From assembly GCA_032124015.1 (NCBI GenBank), contig JAQBEH010000145.1:1-46117 (forward strand): a stretch of 46,117 nt of DNA. The letters are read 5' to 3'. Positions 1 through 8,920 of this stretch are shown here, in pieces; positions within the stretch are counted from its first letter, which is position 1; each line of letters opens with the position of its first letter. Position numbers and translations under genes: made by a program. Under the pieces are notes generated by a model. That model saw only the letters and a list, made by a program, of their open reading frames with translations, searched no databases and was not told the DNA's origin. This DNA is from DASRJG01 sp032124015. GTDB lineage: Bacteria; Acidobacteriota; Polarisedimenticolia; Polarisedimenticolales; DASRJG01.

Positions 1-327
1 GGCCACGGGTGCGTTCGCCACCCACATGTCGCAGGCCCGCCCTGCGCCCAGCGGCGTGTTGACGCAACCGTGGGGCGGATCGAAGGAGTCGGTGGTACAG
101 ATGTCCGCGTCGCTGCATCTGTTCGCCGCGCGTCCGTCAAAGCGACTCCAGGGGTTAACGGTTTCGCGACTGCCCTGGCCACTAGCGTCGATCCGATCCT
201 CAGCCATCGCGAGCTTTGTGAACGCGGAACCGGACGGCCCGGGCACCGGTTCGCCGGAGTGAACGCCCGGTGTCAGCCCGAGCATGACGATCGGAATAAG
301 GAAGACCGGCCACACGGTTCGGCTCAT
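1..327 (-). CDS. Secreted Cys-rich protein, N-terminal part (runs off the left edge)
   Basis: The reading frame starts at an ATG at 327 and stays open for 109 codons to the window edge, so only the N-terminus is seen. It begins with a clear signal peptide (MSRTVWPVFLIPIVMLGL, then TPGVHSGEP), so the product is exported. Around residues 69-97 there is a Cys-rich stretch (CSDADICTTD, HGCVNT, GRAC) of the kind found in 'putative metal-binding' secreted proteins of myxobacteria and acidobacteria; a related CSDGNACTADVC block lies in the sugar dehydrogenase at 43530-45137. A G-rich ribosome binding site (AGGGGGG) lies just upstream of the ATG. The function cannot be named from this fragment. Confidence 0.72.
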   Translation of the reverse strand, partial: MSRTVWPVFLIPIVMLGLTPGVHSGEPVPGPSGSAFTKLAMAEDRIDASGQGSRETVNPWSRFDGRAANRCSDADICTTDSFDPPHGCVNTPLGAGRACDMWVANAPVA

Positions 328-413
328 CGATGGTACCCCCCTGTCTGGGACCGGCGGAGCGTGTACATGGCTCGTGCTCGCGGTGTTCCATGAATATACG
401 AGGACTTCTTCCC

Positions 414-492
414 GTAGTGTCCGAAATTCTGCCCGACCGCCAAGAAAAGTATGCCTCCAGGTAGCGCTTGGGTCCGAGGGGGCGCCTCCCCC
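414..492. other. Intergenic: IS-end-like sequence and GC hairpin
   Basis: The 245 bases between the two minus-strand genes hold no credible gene. At 414-438 the sequence GTAGTGTCCGAAATTCTGCC resembles the left edge of the element at 8921 (GTAGTGTCCAACGACTCG), so it may be a worn IS terminus. At 478-492 five G, CGCCT and five C form a short hairpin downstream of the methyltransferase stop. It could act as a weak terminator, but no T-run follows it. Confidence 0.3.
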
Positions 493-572
493 GGCGCGTG
501 TCGGCGTGTCCTTGTCCTTGAACCGGCGGGGCGGCGCGCCAGGTGTCCCGACGCCCGCCGGCCCGCAACTCC

Positions 573-1406
573 CTAGGCGCGGGTGATCACGACCTCGAGG
601 TACTCGCCGGGGATACTGAGCGTCCCGTTCTCGGAAAGGTTCTCCGAGTCCAGCAAACCGCGCATCGCGATGGCGAACTCGGCCCTGCCGACTGCGTCGA
701 GTCCCTCGAACGCCTTGAGAAGCGGTCCGTAGTAACGCGTGAAGACCTCGATAAAGTGATCCGGGGACTTGTAGCGGAACACGAAGTGGCGGCGCCGGAT
801 TTCGATGTTCGAAGCCCGTTCGCCGAACAGTTCGGTCAGTCGCGCCTCGGTGCCCCACAGCGCGGGCGAGTTCAGCCCCGCGGGCTGCGGGGCAAATCGA
901 CCGACGAGTCGGAAGAGCTTGCCGATGAACCCCTCCGGCGTCCAGTTGGCCAGGCCGATTTTGCCGCCCGGACGGCAGACGCGCAGCAACTCGGCGGCGG
1001 CCCGTTCCTGGTTCGGCGCGAACATCACGCCAAACGAAGAGGCTGCGTAGTCGAACGTCTCGTCGGGGAAAGGCAGCGCCTCCGCATCGGCATGCCGGAA
1101 CTCGATCTGACGGCCTTCCGCTTCCGCGCGTCGTTGTCCCTGCTGCAGCAAGGAGGGCACGTAGTCGGTCGAGACCACCTGACACCAGCGGCGCGCTGCG
1201 GCGAGGGTCGTGTTGCCGTTGCCCGCGGCGACGTCGAGCAGTCTGTCCCCGGGACGCACGTCCATCGCCTCGCAAAGCGATTCGCCGACGATCTGCAGCG
1301 TGTTGCCGATGACGGCGTAGTCCCCCGACGACCAGACGTCTTGCTGACGAACCTTGACCGCCTCGAAATCGACCGTCGCTCCGACCTGTTGGCTTACCGT
1401 GTTCAT
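573..1406 (-). CDS. Class I SAM-dependent methyltransferase (UbiE/COQ5-like)
   Basis: A 277-residue cytosolic methyltransferase. Motif I, the SAM-binding glycine loop, is LLDVAAGNGNT at about residues 56-66. Motif II-like acidic residues follow (STDYVPSLL), then HADAEALPFPDETFD, which matches the ubiE/small-molecule methyltransferase pattern, and RVCRPGGKIGLANW as post-motif III. The family methylates small molecules such as quinones, lipids or antibiotics; the substrate here cannot be told. The gene is divergent from the AraC regulator, with about 75 bases between the starts, so the two probably share a control region and the regulator may act on this gene. Confidence 0.9.
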   Translation of the reverse strand: MNTVSQQVGATVDFEAVKVRQQDVWSSGDYAVIGNTLQIVGESLCEAMDVRPGDRLLDVAAGNGNTTLAAARRWCQVVSTDYVPSLLQQGQRRAEAEGRQIEFRHADAEALPFPDETFDYAASSFGVMFAPNQERAAAELLRVCRPGGKIGLANWTPEGFIGKLFRLVGRFAPQPAGLNSPALWGTEARLTELFGERASNIEIRRRHFVFRYKSPDHFIEVFTRYYGPLLKAFEGLDAVGRAEFAIAMRGLLDSENLSENGTLSIPGEYLEVVITRA

Positions 1407-1481
1407 GTCGCTTCTCCTCGTTCTTCAGACCGGACATCGGTCTTCACCCCTCTGTTGTAAGGCAGCGGCGGGAAACACGGT

Positions 1482-2504
1482 ATGATCCGGCGTCGCCGTT
1501 TCCTGCTCGCCCGTCCGGAGTTCGGCTTGAGCCTCGACGTCCTATCCGACTTGTTGCGCACCGTCCGGCTGAACGGCGGGGTGTTCTTCAACGTGCGAGC
1601 CGTCAGCCCGTGGGTTGCCGCGGCGCCGCACTCGACCCACCTCGCCGCTTCGTTACGGCCCGGAACGGATCACGTGATCCCCTACCACGTGGTCACCGAG
1701 GGTGAGTGCTGGGCCGGGCTGCTCGACGGCGCCAGGGTCCGGATGAAGACCGGCGACGTGATCGTTTTTCCGCACGGCGACCCGCACGTGCTGTCGGATG
1801 ATCCGGGGAGCCGGGCCGATGCGGATCCCGGTGAGTACGGCGCCCTTCGCAACGTCTCACTGCCGGTGCGGGTCGAGGTGGGTGGCAAGGGACCCACGTC
1901 GGCGCGCCTGGTCTGCGGGTTCCTCGGTTGCGACACACGACCGTTCAACCCCTTGCTCGAGACGCTACCGCTGGTGATTCACCAGAGCGCCGGCAACGCG
2001 TCCGAGGCGCCGTGGCTGAGACACTTCCTCGACGTCGCGGTCGCGGAGTCCGAGAACAAGCGTTCCGGCGGGGACGCGATACTCGCCCGCCTGAGCGAAT
2101 TGATGTTCGTCGAGGTTTTGCGGCAGTACGTCGAGTCGTTGCCCGATGGACAGGCCGGTTGGCTGGCGGGACTGCGCGACCCGGCCATCGCCCGGGCGCT
2201 GTCCCAACTGCACGCACGTCCCGGCCACTCGTGGACGCTGGAGACACTGGCCGAGGAGGTCGCGGTTTCGCGGTCGGTGTTGGCCGAGAGATTCAACCAA
2301 CTTGTCGGGATGCCGGTCATGCAATACCTGGCCCGTTGGCGGATGCAGGTGGCCGCGGGGCAACTGACGCAGGGTGGAGCCAAGATCGCCGAGATCGCCC
2401 TTGCGGTCGGCTACGATTCCGAGGCCGCCTTCAGCCGCGCATTCAAGAAACTCGTCGGCGTCTCCCCCGGCGCCTGGCGCAAACAGCGCCACCTGAGCGG
2501 CTAG
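1482..2504 (+). CDS. AraC-family transcriptional regulator with cupin sensor
   Basis: A 340-residue regulator. The N-terminal half is a Cupin_6-type sensor domain (GTDHVIPYHVVTEG, GDVIVFPHGDPHVL). The C-terminal ~110 residues hold the two AraC helix-turn-helix motifs (WTLETLAEEVAVSRSVLAERF and IAEIALAVGYDSEAAFSRAF), ending GVSPGAWRKQR as usual for the family. The ATG at 1482 is given as the start, but an in-frame TTG at 1527 (MSLDVLSDLLRTVRL) fits the usual N-terminus of this family better and has GGAG upstream. The gene diverges from the methyltransferase at 573-1406 and overlaps the convergent DUF4097 gene by four bases at the stop codons. Confidence 0.93.
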   Translation: MIRRRRFLLARPEFGLSLDVLSDLLRTVRLNGGVFFNVRAVSPWVAAAPHSTHLAASLRPGTDHVIPYHVVTEGECWAGLLDGARVRMKTGDVIVFPHGDPHVLSDDPGSRADADPGEYGALRNVSLPVRVEVGGKGPTSARLVCGFLGCDTRPFNPLLETLPLVIHQSAGNASEAPWLRHFLDVAVAESENKRSGGDAILARLSELMFVEVLRQYVESLPDGQAGWLAGLRDPAIARALSQLHARPGHSWTLETLAEEVAVSRSVLAERFNQLVGMPVMQYLARWRMQVAAGQLTQGGAKIAEIALAVGYDSEAAFSRAFKKLVGVSPGAWRKQRHLSG

Positions 2505-3670
2505 CGGCCTTCGGCGATTCGAATGTTGCCGTTCATCGTTTCGATCTTCAGCTTGTGACCGCCGCCACCACCGACCGACCCGCTGGCTCGGATGTACTTG
2601 CGCGGCGAGCCGTGCCCGTAGTCCCACTCCGAGGTGGTCGATTGCGCCAGCTTGAACGGTGTGTCGATCTCGTAGCTCTTGCTGCTTCCCTTGGTGTACG
2701 CGATCTGAAGCTCGATATCGAAAGCCAAGCCCGCGGGAACGTGCAGAATGATGTCGCCGGACAGCGACGTCAGGCTAATGTCGCCTCCGGAGCCGACGAC
2801 GGTCGCCTCGATGTCGCCGCCCAGGGTCGTCGCATCGAGCCATCCGTCGACGGACTCGATGTGGATGTCGCCGCCCAGGGTCTTGGCGCGGACGAAGCGT
2901 TTCGCGTTGCTCACGGAGATGTTTCCGCCCATGGTGTGGAGGTTCGCGCCTTCCGGAGCGTCTTCGATGTCGATGGTGCCACCCATCGTCGAAACCTGAA
3001 CCGTCTCGGCGGTTATCTCGTCGTGGTCACCCGTGCGCGCAGGAGACGAAAGTTTTCCGTTTCGCCGCTGGACGTTCTTGTAACGGACGTTTCCACCCAT
3101 CGAGGACCCCGTGACGTCGCCGATCACGTTTTCGAACAGCACCACACCGCCCATGGTCTTGAGGGCACCGTCGAGTTCAGATTCCGTCACGCGGATCTCT
3201 CCGCCCATGGTGGTCAGCGTCGCTTCGCCTCGAACTTTGTTGAGGACCAGCTGTCCTCCCATCGTCTTGCCGCTGAACGTTCCGTCGACGCCGTCGACTT
3301 CGAAGCCGCCGCCCTTCGAATCCAGCTTGATGTTGAAGTCCTTCGGGACGGCGATGTGGAATTCGACGTTCGAGTTCAGTTGATGCGAACGCCCGGCGTA
3401 ATTCGTCATCACCGTGACGCCATTGCGCGTCGCATCGAAATCGACCTTGACGCCCGGCGACGTGTCTGAGCCGACGGTGTACTCCACCACAACCGATGAC
3501 CCACCGGTGCCGGTGACGGAGACGGAGCCGCCCGCGTCGAGCTTGAGCGTCAGTGTTCCTCCGGAGGCGACGTCAAATTTTCGTGTGCCTGCCGGCTCTG
3601 CGATGGCGGCGGATGCGCCGAGGGCGAGTAGGCCGATAACGGCGGTGGCGAGTCTCAACGTGCTGAACAT
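2501..3670 (-). CDS. Secreted DUF4097-family beta-helix-like protein
   Basis: A 389-residue exported protein with a signal peptide (LATAVIGLLALGASAAIA, cleavage near residue 24). The body is a series of about 20-residue repeats, most keyed by TMGG, SMGG or TLGG (at least eight, about residues 135-290), with alternating hydrophobic beta strands. This is the DUF4097 pattern, often described as adhesin-like or bactofilin-like. No catalytic motif is seen. It is the last gene of the minus-strand ECF sigma / anti-sigma operon, 24 bases after the anti-sigma stop, so it is probably expressed with and controlled by that pair. Its molecular role is unknown. Confidence 0.85.
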   Translation of the reverse strand: MFSTLRLATAVIGLLALGASAAIAEPAGTRKFDVASGGTLTLKLDAGGSVSVTGTGGSSVVVEYTVGSDTSPGVKVDFDATRNGVTVMTNYAGRSHQLNSNVEFHIAVPKDFNIKLDSKGGGFEVDGVDGTFSGKTMGGQLVLNKVRGEATLTTMGGEIRVTESELDGALKTMGGVVLFENVIGDVTGSSMGGNVRYKNVQRRNGKLSSPARTGDHDEITAETVQVSTMGGTIDIEDAPEGANLHTMGGNISVSNAKRFVRAKTLGGDIHIESVDGWLDATTLGGDIEATVVGSGGDISLTSLSGDIILHVPAGLAFDIELQIAYTKGSSKSYEIDTPFKLAQSTTSEWDYGHGSPRKYIRASGSVGGGGGHKLKIETMNGNIRIAEGR

Positions 3671-3694
3671 GATCGGCTCCTTTGATGCTCTGGG

Positions 3695-4633
3695 TTAGCT
3701 TTCGTATTCGGCCAGACGGACCCTGAGGGCCTCGTCCCCGGGCTGTGGGTTTTCTTGCAACAGGTCGCGGATACGGTCACGGTCGATGCGGTGCGTCGCG
3801 AGGTAGTCGATCGCGAGCAGGCGCACTTGCACCGACTCGTCTTCGCGCAACGTGGTGAGTACTGCGGCTTTGACTTCGGGGTCGTCCATTTCGTCTGAAA
3901 GAATCGTCAGGGCTTGAAGACGAATGGCGAGACTGTCGTCGTGGTGCAGGGCGAAGATCAGCGCCTGTCGGACCTTGGGCTCCGTGGCGCCCGCGGCGTA
4001 CGAGATCGCCTTCAGCCGCGCGCCCGGGCTCGGCGAATTCAGCAGCGATTGAACCAAAGCCTCTCGCACCAACTCCGAATGCACCGATTCGACCAGCTCG
4101 ACGTGCGTCACCAGATTGAATCCCAAAGAGACCTGATCTGCCGGAAGGCGCCGGAACGAAACGTCCGAAAACGTGAACCGCGAATCCTCGGTGTCCGTCA
4201 GCGTTCGATTCGAAGCCGCCTCGGCGTTGACCGCGGAGAGAAGTCGCGCGGTGAGTTCGCCGTTACCGTATGCGGCCGCCGGTGCGCGCTCGACCCGGCC
4301 GGCCGCGATACCCGCCACGAACAGCACGATCGCAGCAGCGGCGGCAGCGGCAAACCGCAGCGGAGTCGCCCACCACGATGCGAATGGAACGCGAGGGGTG
4401 TCCTTTCGCCCGGCGACTTCGCGCAAGACGTGTGAATGGAGTTGTTCGAAGCGCGCCTCATCCGGCTCGGGTGCTCTTGCCGACAGGTCGACGAGGTCCC
4501 GGTGCAGTTCGAGCAATTGCCGACAGGTGGAACAGTCTCGACAGTGCGCGAGCAGCGGGCCGAGTCGGGTCTCGTCCAGTTCGCCCGCGACGTAAAGGGC
4601 CAGGGTCGTGTCGTGAGACGTGCAGTCGCTCAC
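3695..4633 (-). CDS. Membrane anti-sigma factor: zinc finger plus HEAT repeats
   Basis: A 312-residue protein in three parts. The N-terminus has the zf-HC2 signature (H30, C34, C37 in LLAHCRDCSTC) that marks ZAS anti-sigma domains, which bind an ECF sigma factor on the cytoplasmic side. One membrane segment follows at about residues 91-110 (Ala-rich, IVLFVAGIAAG). The C-terminal outer part, about residues 185-312, contains HEAT-like alpha repeats (VRQALIFALHHDDSLAIRLQAL and similar). The start codon overlaps the sigma factor stop by four bases (ATGA at 4630-4633), so they are translationally coupled. The HEAT sensor half is less common than a plain ZAS protein. Confidence 0.88.
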   Translation of the reverse strand: MSDCTSHDTTLALYVAGELDETRLGPLLAHCRDCSTCRQLLELHRDLVDLSARAPEPDEARFEQLHSHVLREVAGRKDTPRVPFASWWATPLRFAAAAAAAIVLFVAGIAAGRVERAPAAAYGNGELTARLLSAVNAEAASNRTLTDTEDSRFTFSDVSFRRLPADQVSLGFNLVTHVELVESVHSELVREALVQSLLNSPSPGARLKAISYAAGATEPKVRQALIFALHHDDSLAIRLQALTILSDEMDDPEVKAAVLTTLREDESVQVRLLAIDYLATHRIDRDRIRDLLQENPQPGDEALRVRLAEYES

Positions 4634-5178
4634 AGAGCCTCCTCGGTTGCGATCAGTTCGCTGCGCAATTTTCGTAAGCTACGAAACAGGATGTTGCGCG
4701 TCGTGCCTTCACTGCATTCCAGTACGGCTGAGATCTGGCTCGGGGTCATGCCCCTGAAATAGCGCAAGATCACGGCCAGGCGTTGACGGGGGCTCAGGGA
4801 CTCGAGGGATCTGTGGAGAGCCTCCCGGGATTCACGCAAATCGATATTCTGTTCCTGAGTCGGATCCGACTGGAGGAACAGATCGTCCTCGAGAGGAGTC
4901 GTCGGGCGACGCTTCTGCGCGCGAACGAGGTTCAGGGACTCGTTGGCCGCGATCCGGGCGATCCAGCTCTTCAGATCTCCCTCGCCGCGCCAGCTGCCGA
5001 GGCGCTCGTAGACCTTGAGAAACGTGGTCTGGGTGACATCCATCGCGTGGTCCACGTCTCCGAGAAACCCGTAGGCGATCTTGTAGGCCAGTCGCGAATA
5101 GCGGCGCATGAGCTGCTCGAAGGCCACGTTCGAGCCCGAGCGGATTTCGTTCGCCAATTCGCGGTCGTTGAATTCCAC
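4630..5178 (-). CDS. ECF RNA polymerase sigma factor
   Basis: A 182-residue sigma-70 family protein with only regions 2 and 4. Region 2 spans about residues 18-85 (DVTQTTFLKVYERL, then WRGEGDLKSWIARIAANESLN); region 4 lies about residues 120-178 (LSPRQRLAVILRYFRGMT, then ISAVLECSEGTTRNILFRSL). It starts at a GTG with GGAGG six bases upstream. It is the first gene of an operon with its zinc-finger anti-sigma partner and the DUF4097 protein. Such operons usually autoregulate; no consensus ECF promoter was assigned with confidence upstream. Confidence 0.94.
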   Translation of the reverse strand: MEFNDRELANEIRSGSNVAFEQLMRRYSRLAYKIAYGFLGDVDHAMDVTQTTFLKVYERLGSWRGEGDLKSWIARIAANESLNLVRAQKRRPTTPLEDDLFLQSDPTQEQNIDLRESREALHRSLESLSPRQRLAVILRYFRGMTPSQISAVLECSEGTTRNILFRSLRKLRSELIATEEAL

Positions 5179-5258
5179 CGTGGCCCTCCGACTTATAGGG
5201 ACACCGAGGTGACCGGTTTGTTAGCCGGCGACCGAATCCGAAACGGATGTGTGTACCC

Positions 5259-5459
5259 CGTATGGTCCAACGACTCGACCGACCACCAGAGCTTCGTCAG
5301 TTTACCGTCCTGATGGCCGCGGAAGCCGTTGCCACGAGCCGCAAGTCGCCACGATCTCGCGGTCGGTCACAACGCGCTCGACTCGGACCGCCGAATGGAT
5401 CGAACTTCGCGACATCGTGGACCCTGCGGGGGCCGGATTGGATTTTGGCGAGGCACAGG
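5259..5459. mobile_element. Internally deleted IS remnant with chimeric ends
   Basis: A 201-bp non-coding remnant in the 407-bp gap before the Fic gene. Its left end (CGTATGGTCCAACGACTCGA, 5259-5278) matches the terminus at 42440-42421 of the IS at 41052-42440. The inner part at about 5370-5430 is similar, in the matching orientation, to that IS's other end (41143-41215 reversed; shared CTTCGCGACATCGTGG). Its right end (5435-5459) matches the 25-bp terminal repeat of the other IS (20083-21451) with one mismatch. No transposase remains. The rest of 5179-5585 shows no gene. Confidence 0.6.
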
Positions 5460-5585
5460 ACCCATCGCGAACGCATTTCGCAATTTGCCCCAATTGCGAT
5501 ACATTTTCACTACTCGCAATCGTTTTTCGCGGATAAACAGAGGACCGGGGGCGTTCCGCGCGATGAAAGCTCACGGAAGGTGGCG

Positions 5586-7124
5586 ATGAACGAGTGGCCT
5601 TCGCAGCCCGCGAACGACTTTCGCGGACGCCCGTTTCCCGAACCGGCCGTGCCGGCGGGATACGCGGCTCTGATGGCGCGATACGACCTGCAGTTGCCGG
5701 CTCCCCCGCGCCTGGCGGCAATCGCCGGCCGGCATCACCCCGCCTCCTCGCCCACCTGGCGGCTACTCACCCCCCGGCACCGGCCGGCGGACAACCTGGC
5801 GGATCAGTTGGTGTTCGCGCTGAAGTGGGAAGGGGTCGACCTCGGAATGCTCGCGGCACTGTTCAAGCAAATCGCCCCGGACGAGATCGCCGCCCTGGTG
5901 CGCGCGACTCCCACCGGCGGATTCGCCCGGCGGTTGTGGTTCCTCTATGAGTGGCTGAACGACACCACCCTCGACGTGCCCCATCCCGGCGGACGGCTCC
6001 GCTACGTGCCGGTCGTGGATGCCGATTCCCAGGTTGCGCTTCGTAAAGGCACGCCTTCGGTCCGTCACCGGGTCACCGACAACCTCCCCGGCACGCGCGC
6101 CTTCTGTCCGATGGTTCGCTGGACGCCTGAGCTCCGCGCCGCCGTCGCCAAGGGGCTCGACACGCGGGCGCGCGAGATCATCGGCCGCACTCACAAGGAC
6201 CTGATCGCGCGCGCGGCGGCGTTCCTGCTATTGAGCGATTCGAAGTCGTCGTTCGCCATCGAGGGCGAGCGGCCATCCAGCGCACGAACGGCGCGATGGG
6301 CCGAGGCGATCGGACAAGCCGGTCGCATCCCGTTGAGCGTGGCCGAACTCGAGCGGCTGCAGAGCATCGTCATCGGCGATGCGCGCTTCGTCAGCCTGGG
6401 CCTGCGCACCGGCGGCGGATTCGTGGGAACCCACGACCGGGAGACCCGCGAGCCGGTTCCGGAGCACATCAGCGCGCGCCCGGAAGACCTGCGCGGTCTG
6501 ATCGACGGGATCATCGATTATTCGCGGCGTTCACTGGAGGGAGGCATCGATCCGGTGGTGACCGCGGCGGTCATGGCGTTCGGTCTGGTTTACGCGCACC
6601 CGTTCGCCGACGGCAACGGCCGCATCCACCGCTGGCTCGTGCACCACGTGCTTTCCAAGGCGGGCTACAACCCGCCCGGTCTCGTCTTTCCCGTCAGCGC
6701 CGCGATCCTGAGGCGACTCGACGAGTATCGTTCCGTCCTCGAGTCGTACACGGCGCCGCTCCTGCCGTTCATCGACTGGCGCGAGACGGCGGACGGCAAC
6801 GTCGAGGTCGTGAACGACACGGCCGACTTCTACCGGTTCTTCGACGCGACGGCGCAGACCGAGTTCCTCTACACCTGCGTCGAGCAGACCGTCGAAGTCG
6901 ATCTTCCCGGCGAGGTGAAGTTCCTGCAGGCGTTCGATCGGTTCGCCGCGGCCGTCAAGGAGATCGTGGAGATGCCCGACGCGCAGATCGATCTCCTGCG
7001 CGGGTTCCTCGAACAAGGCGGCGGCAAGTTCTCGAAGCGCACTCGGGAACGGGAGTTCAGCGCCCTCACCGACGCGGAGGCGGCGCGGATCGAGGAACTC
7101 TACGCGCGGTCGTTCGGGGCGTAG
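5586..7124 (+). CDS. Fic-domain AMP-transferase (class II, self-inhibited)
   Basis: A 512-residue Fic protein. The active-site loop HPFADGNGR (residues 338-346) matches the family consensus HPFx(D/E)GNGR, with the catalytic His338. The inhibitory helix motif [S/T]xxxE[G/N] is present N-terminal to the Fic core as SSFAIEG with Glu226, which places it in class II, where this glutamate blocks ATP until released. Fic enzymes usually transfer AMP to a hydroxyl of a target protein. The ATG at 5586 was chosen because GGAAGGTGG precedes it and upstream sequence is IS remnant. No toxin-antitoxin partner is adjacent. A hairpin at 7127-7149 may terminate it. Confidence 0.94.
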   Translation: MNEWPSQPANDFRGRPFPEPAVPAGYAALMARYDLQLPAPPRLAAIAGRHHPASSPTWRLLTPRHRPADNLADQLVFALKWEGVDLGMLAALFKQIAPDEIAALVRATPTGGFARRLWFLYEWLNDTTLDVPHPGGRLRYVPVVDADSQVALRKGTPSVRHRVTDNLPGTRAFCPMVRWTPELRAAVAKGLDTRAREIIGRTHKDLIARAAAFLLLSDSKSSFAIEGERPSSARTARWAEAIGQAGRIPLSVAELERLQSIVIGDARFVSLGLRTGGGFVGTHDRETREPVPEHISARPEDLRGLIDGIIDYSRRSLEGGIDPVVTAAVMAFGLVYAHPFADGNGRIHRWLVHHVLSKAGYNPPGLVFPVSAAILRRLDEYRSVLESYTAPLLPFIDWRETADGNVEVVNDTADFYRFFDATAQTEFLYTCVEQTVEVDLPGEVKFLQAFDRFAAAVKEIVEMPDAQIDLLRGFLEQGGGKFSKRTREREFSALTDAEAARIEELYARSFGA

Positions 7125-7126
7125 GA

Positions 7127-7149
7127 TCGGCCCCGGAATCGGAGGCCGA
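7127..7149 (+). terminator. Possible terminator hairpin after the Fic gene
   Basis: TCGGCC (7127-7132) pairs with GGCCGA (7144-7149) across an 11-base loop, three bases after the Fic stop. No T-run follows, so it is only a weak candidate. Confidence 0.3.
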
Positions 7150-7234
7150 CCCTCGCCACAACTCCATCCGCCTGTCTTGATGGGGCATGAACTTTCCGTG
7201 AAGGCCGAATCTGGTGGAGCGACGGCGCTCTGAT

Positions 7235-8911
7235 CTATCCCCCGGCCGCCGCCTTGACGCACAGGCATGACGTGGTGATCGGTGCGTCCGCGTCTTTCCA
7301 GGCGCGTCGGTACTGCGCCTCGAGCGCGGCGGCCTCGGCCGTCTTGCCCTGCGCCGCAAGCGCTTGGGACTCACCGAGCAGCGACCAGCCGTTTTCGGGG
7401 AATCGTCGCAGATCCTCGCCATACACCGCGGCGGCGGCGGCGGGCTGACCCGCCGCCAGATAGACCGCGCCTAACGCGTGCCGCGAGGGCGTCGTCCAGG
7501 CCGGCGGCTCGTCGTAGGTCAGCGCGTCTTCCAAGGCGACCGCCTCGCGCAGTTTGACGATCGCCTCCTTGAGACGGCCGCGCCGGTAGGCGATCTCGCC
7601 ATCCACGTAAGGGAGACCGACGGCCAGCACGGGCCGCGCCTGATTCGCACCCCAGTACCAATCCGCAGGAACTCGTTCCAAGGCTGCGGCAAAAACCGCG
7701 CGCTCGGCCTCGGCCTCGTCCGGCCGGTCCAGGGATGCCAGCGCGACCGCGCGCACGAAGTGCGCATGCGCACGCGAGACGTAGAGATCCTCGGGCGGCA
7801 GGGGCTCGGCCAGGATCGCGTCCCACTGGCCGAAACGTTTTCGCGCTTCCTGCATGGCCGTCCGGAAGGCGTCGAGGAAGTTCGGCGCCTCGCGCGTCTG
7901 CTCGACGGATACGCCGTCGAGGACCGCCTGCGCCGACTCGAGCGCCAACGCGCGGCGACCCTGCATCATCGCCGCCCAGGAGAGAAAGTGCGGGTTGTGC
8001 GCCATGTAGATCCGGTAGAACCCGATCTCCTTCTGCCGCTTCGCGTAGCGCCGGTCGGCCTCCATCGCCCTCTTGTTGGTGTCGACCGCCCGGCTCCAGT
8101 CGCCGAGCCGAACGTCGATGTGCGCCGGCATGTGCACGAGATGGCTCGCATCCGGGGCCAGCTCGCGCAGCCGCTCCGCTGCCGCGGCCGCACGCTCGGG
8201 CTGCGGCGAGGCCTCGAGCGCGTGGATCGAAAGATGGTTCGCGCCCGGGTGCTCGGGCATGAGCGCGAGCGCACGCTCGAGCGACGCCAACACCTCGGCG
8301 GTGCCGGGCTCGGGCTTTCCGTCTCGCGTCCACTGCGCCCAGGGGCGCGTGTCCATCAGCGCCTCGGCGTAGAGCGTCGCCACGTCGGCGTCGTCGGGAA
8401 AGCGCCGCGCCACATCGGCCATCGCCTCGGCGTAGGCCAGGTCGAGGGCCGTGCGGTCCTCGGGGTTGGGCCAGGCGTAGCGCGCACCCAGCGCTTCGAT
8501 CAACGCCTGCTCGACGGGACGGGCCGAAGCAGACAACGCGCGCGCCTGCCCGAGCGCCTTCCACGCCGCCTCGGCGGCGGATTCGGTCATCGTGGGGTTA
8601 TTGATGTGCGGCCCGTGGACCAGCGCGATGCCCCAGGCGGCCATCGCCATTTTGGGATCGAGCCGCCGCGCCTCGTCGAATGCGCGTACGGCCTCGTCGT
8701 GATTGAAGGCAAAGGCCCAGATCATTCCTTGGTCGAAGGCCATCTGCGCTTCGGGCGAGTCCGTCGTGACCGGCCGGTGGTACGAGCCGAGCTCGAACGG
8801 CTTCCAGGCCACCTCTTCCTCCGTGGGGGACGGCGGCCGCGAGGAGCAGGCGGCGAGTCCGAGGACTCCCGATATAAGAAGGATGATGGAAACGAACCTC
8901 AGGTGTCCCAT
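7235..8911 (-). CDS. TPR-repeat lipoprotein
   Basis: A 558-residue lipoprotein. The ATG at 8911 was chosen because it gives a proper lipoprotein signal peptide (MGHLRFVSIILLISGVLGL, then the lipobox LAAC) and has GAGGTC upstream. After a short linker the protein is alpha-helical with several tetratricopeptide repeats (for example AFNHDEAVRAFDEARRLDP near residue 70 and DRPDEAEAERAVFAAALERV further on), so it should be a periplasmic or outer-membrane scaffold for protein contacts. It stands alone, divergent from the kinase at 9082. No enzymatic motif is visible. Confidence 0.85.
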   Translation of the reverse strand: MGHLRFVSIILLISGVLGLAACSSRPPSPTEEEVAWKPFELGSYHRPVTTDSPEAQMAFDQGMIWAFAFNHDEAVRAFDEARRLDPKMAMAAWGIALVHGPHINNPTMTESAAEAAWKALGQARALSASARPVEQALIEALGARYAWPNPEDRTALDLAYAEAMADVARRFPDDADVATLYAEALMDTRPWAQWTRDGKPEPGTAEVLASLERALALMPEHPGANHLSIHALEASPQPERAAAAAERLRELAPDASHLVHMPAHIDVRLGDWSRAVDTNKRAMEADRRYAKRQKEIGFYRIYMAHNPHFLSWAAMMQGRRALALESAQAVLDGVSVEQTREAPNFLDAFRTAMQEARKRFGQWDAILAEPLPPEDLYVSRAHAHFVRAVALASLDRPDEAEAERAVFAAALERVPADWYWGANQARPVLAVGLPYVDGEIAYRRGRLKEAIVKLREAVALEDALTYDEPPAWTTPSRHALGAVYLAAGQPAAAAAVYGEDLRRFPENGWSLLGESQALAAQGKTAEAAALEAQYRRAWKDADAPITTSCLCVKAAAGG

Positions 8912-8920
8912 TTCGACCTC

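Noticed and set aside
5249..5536. Short open frames in the gap before the Fic gene
   Set aside because: They lie in the IS remnant, lack ribosome binding sites and read as antisense-like composition.
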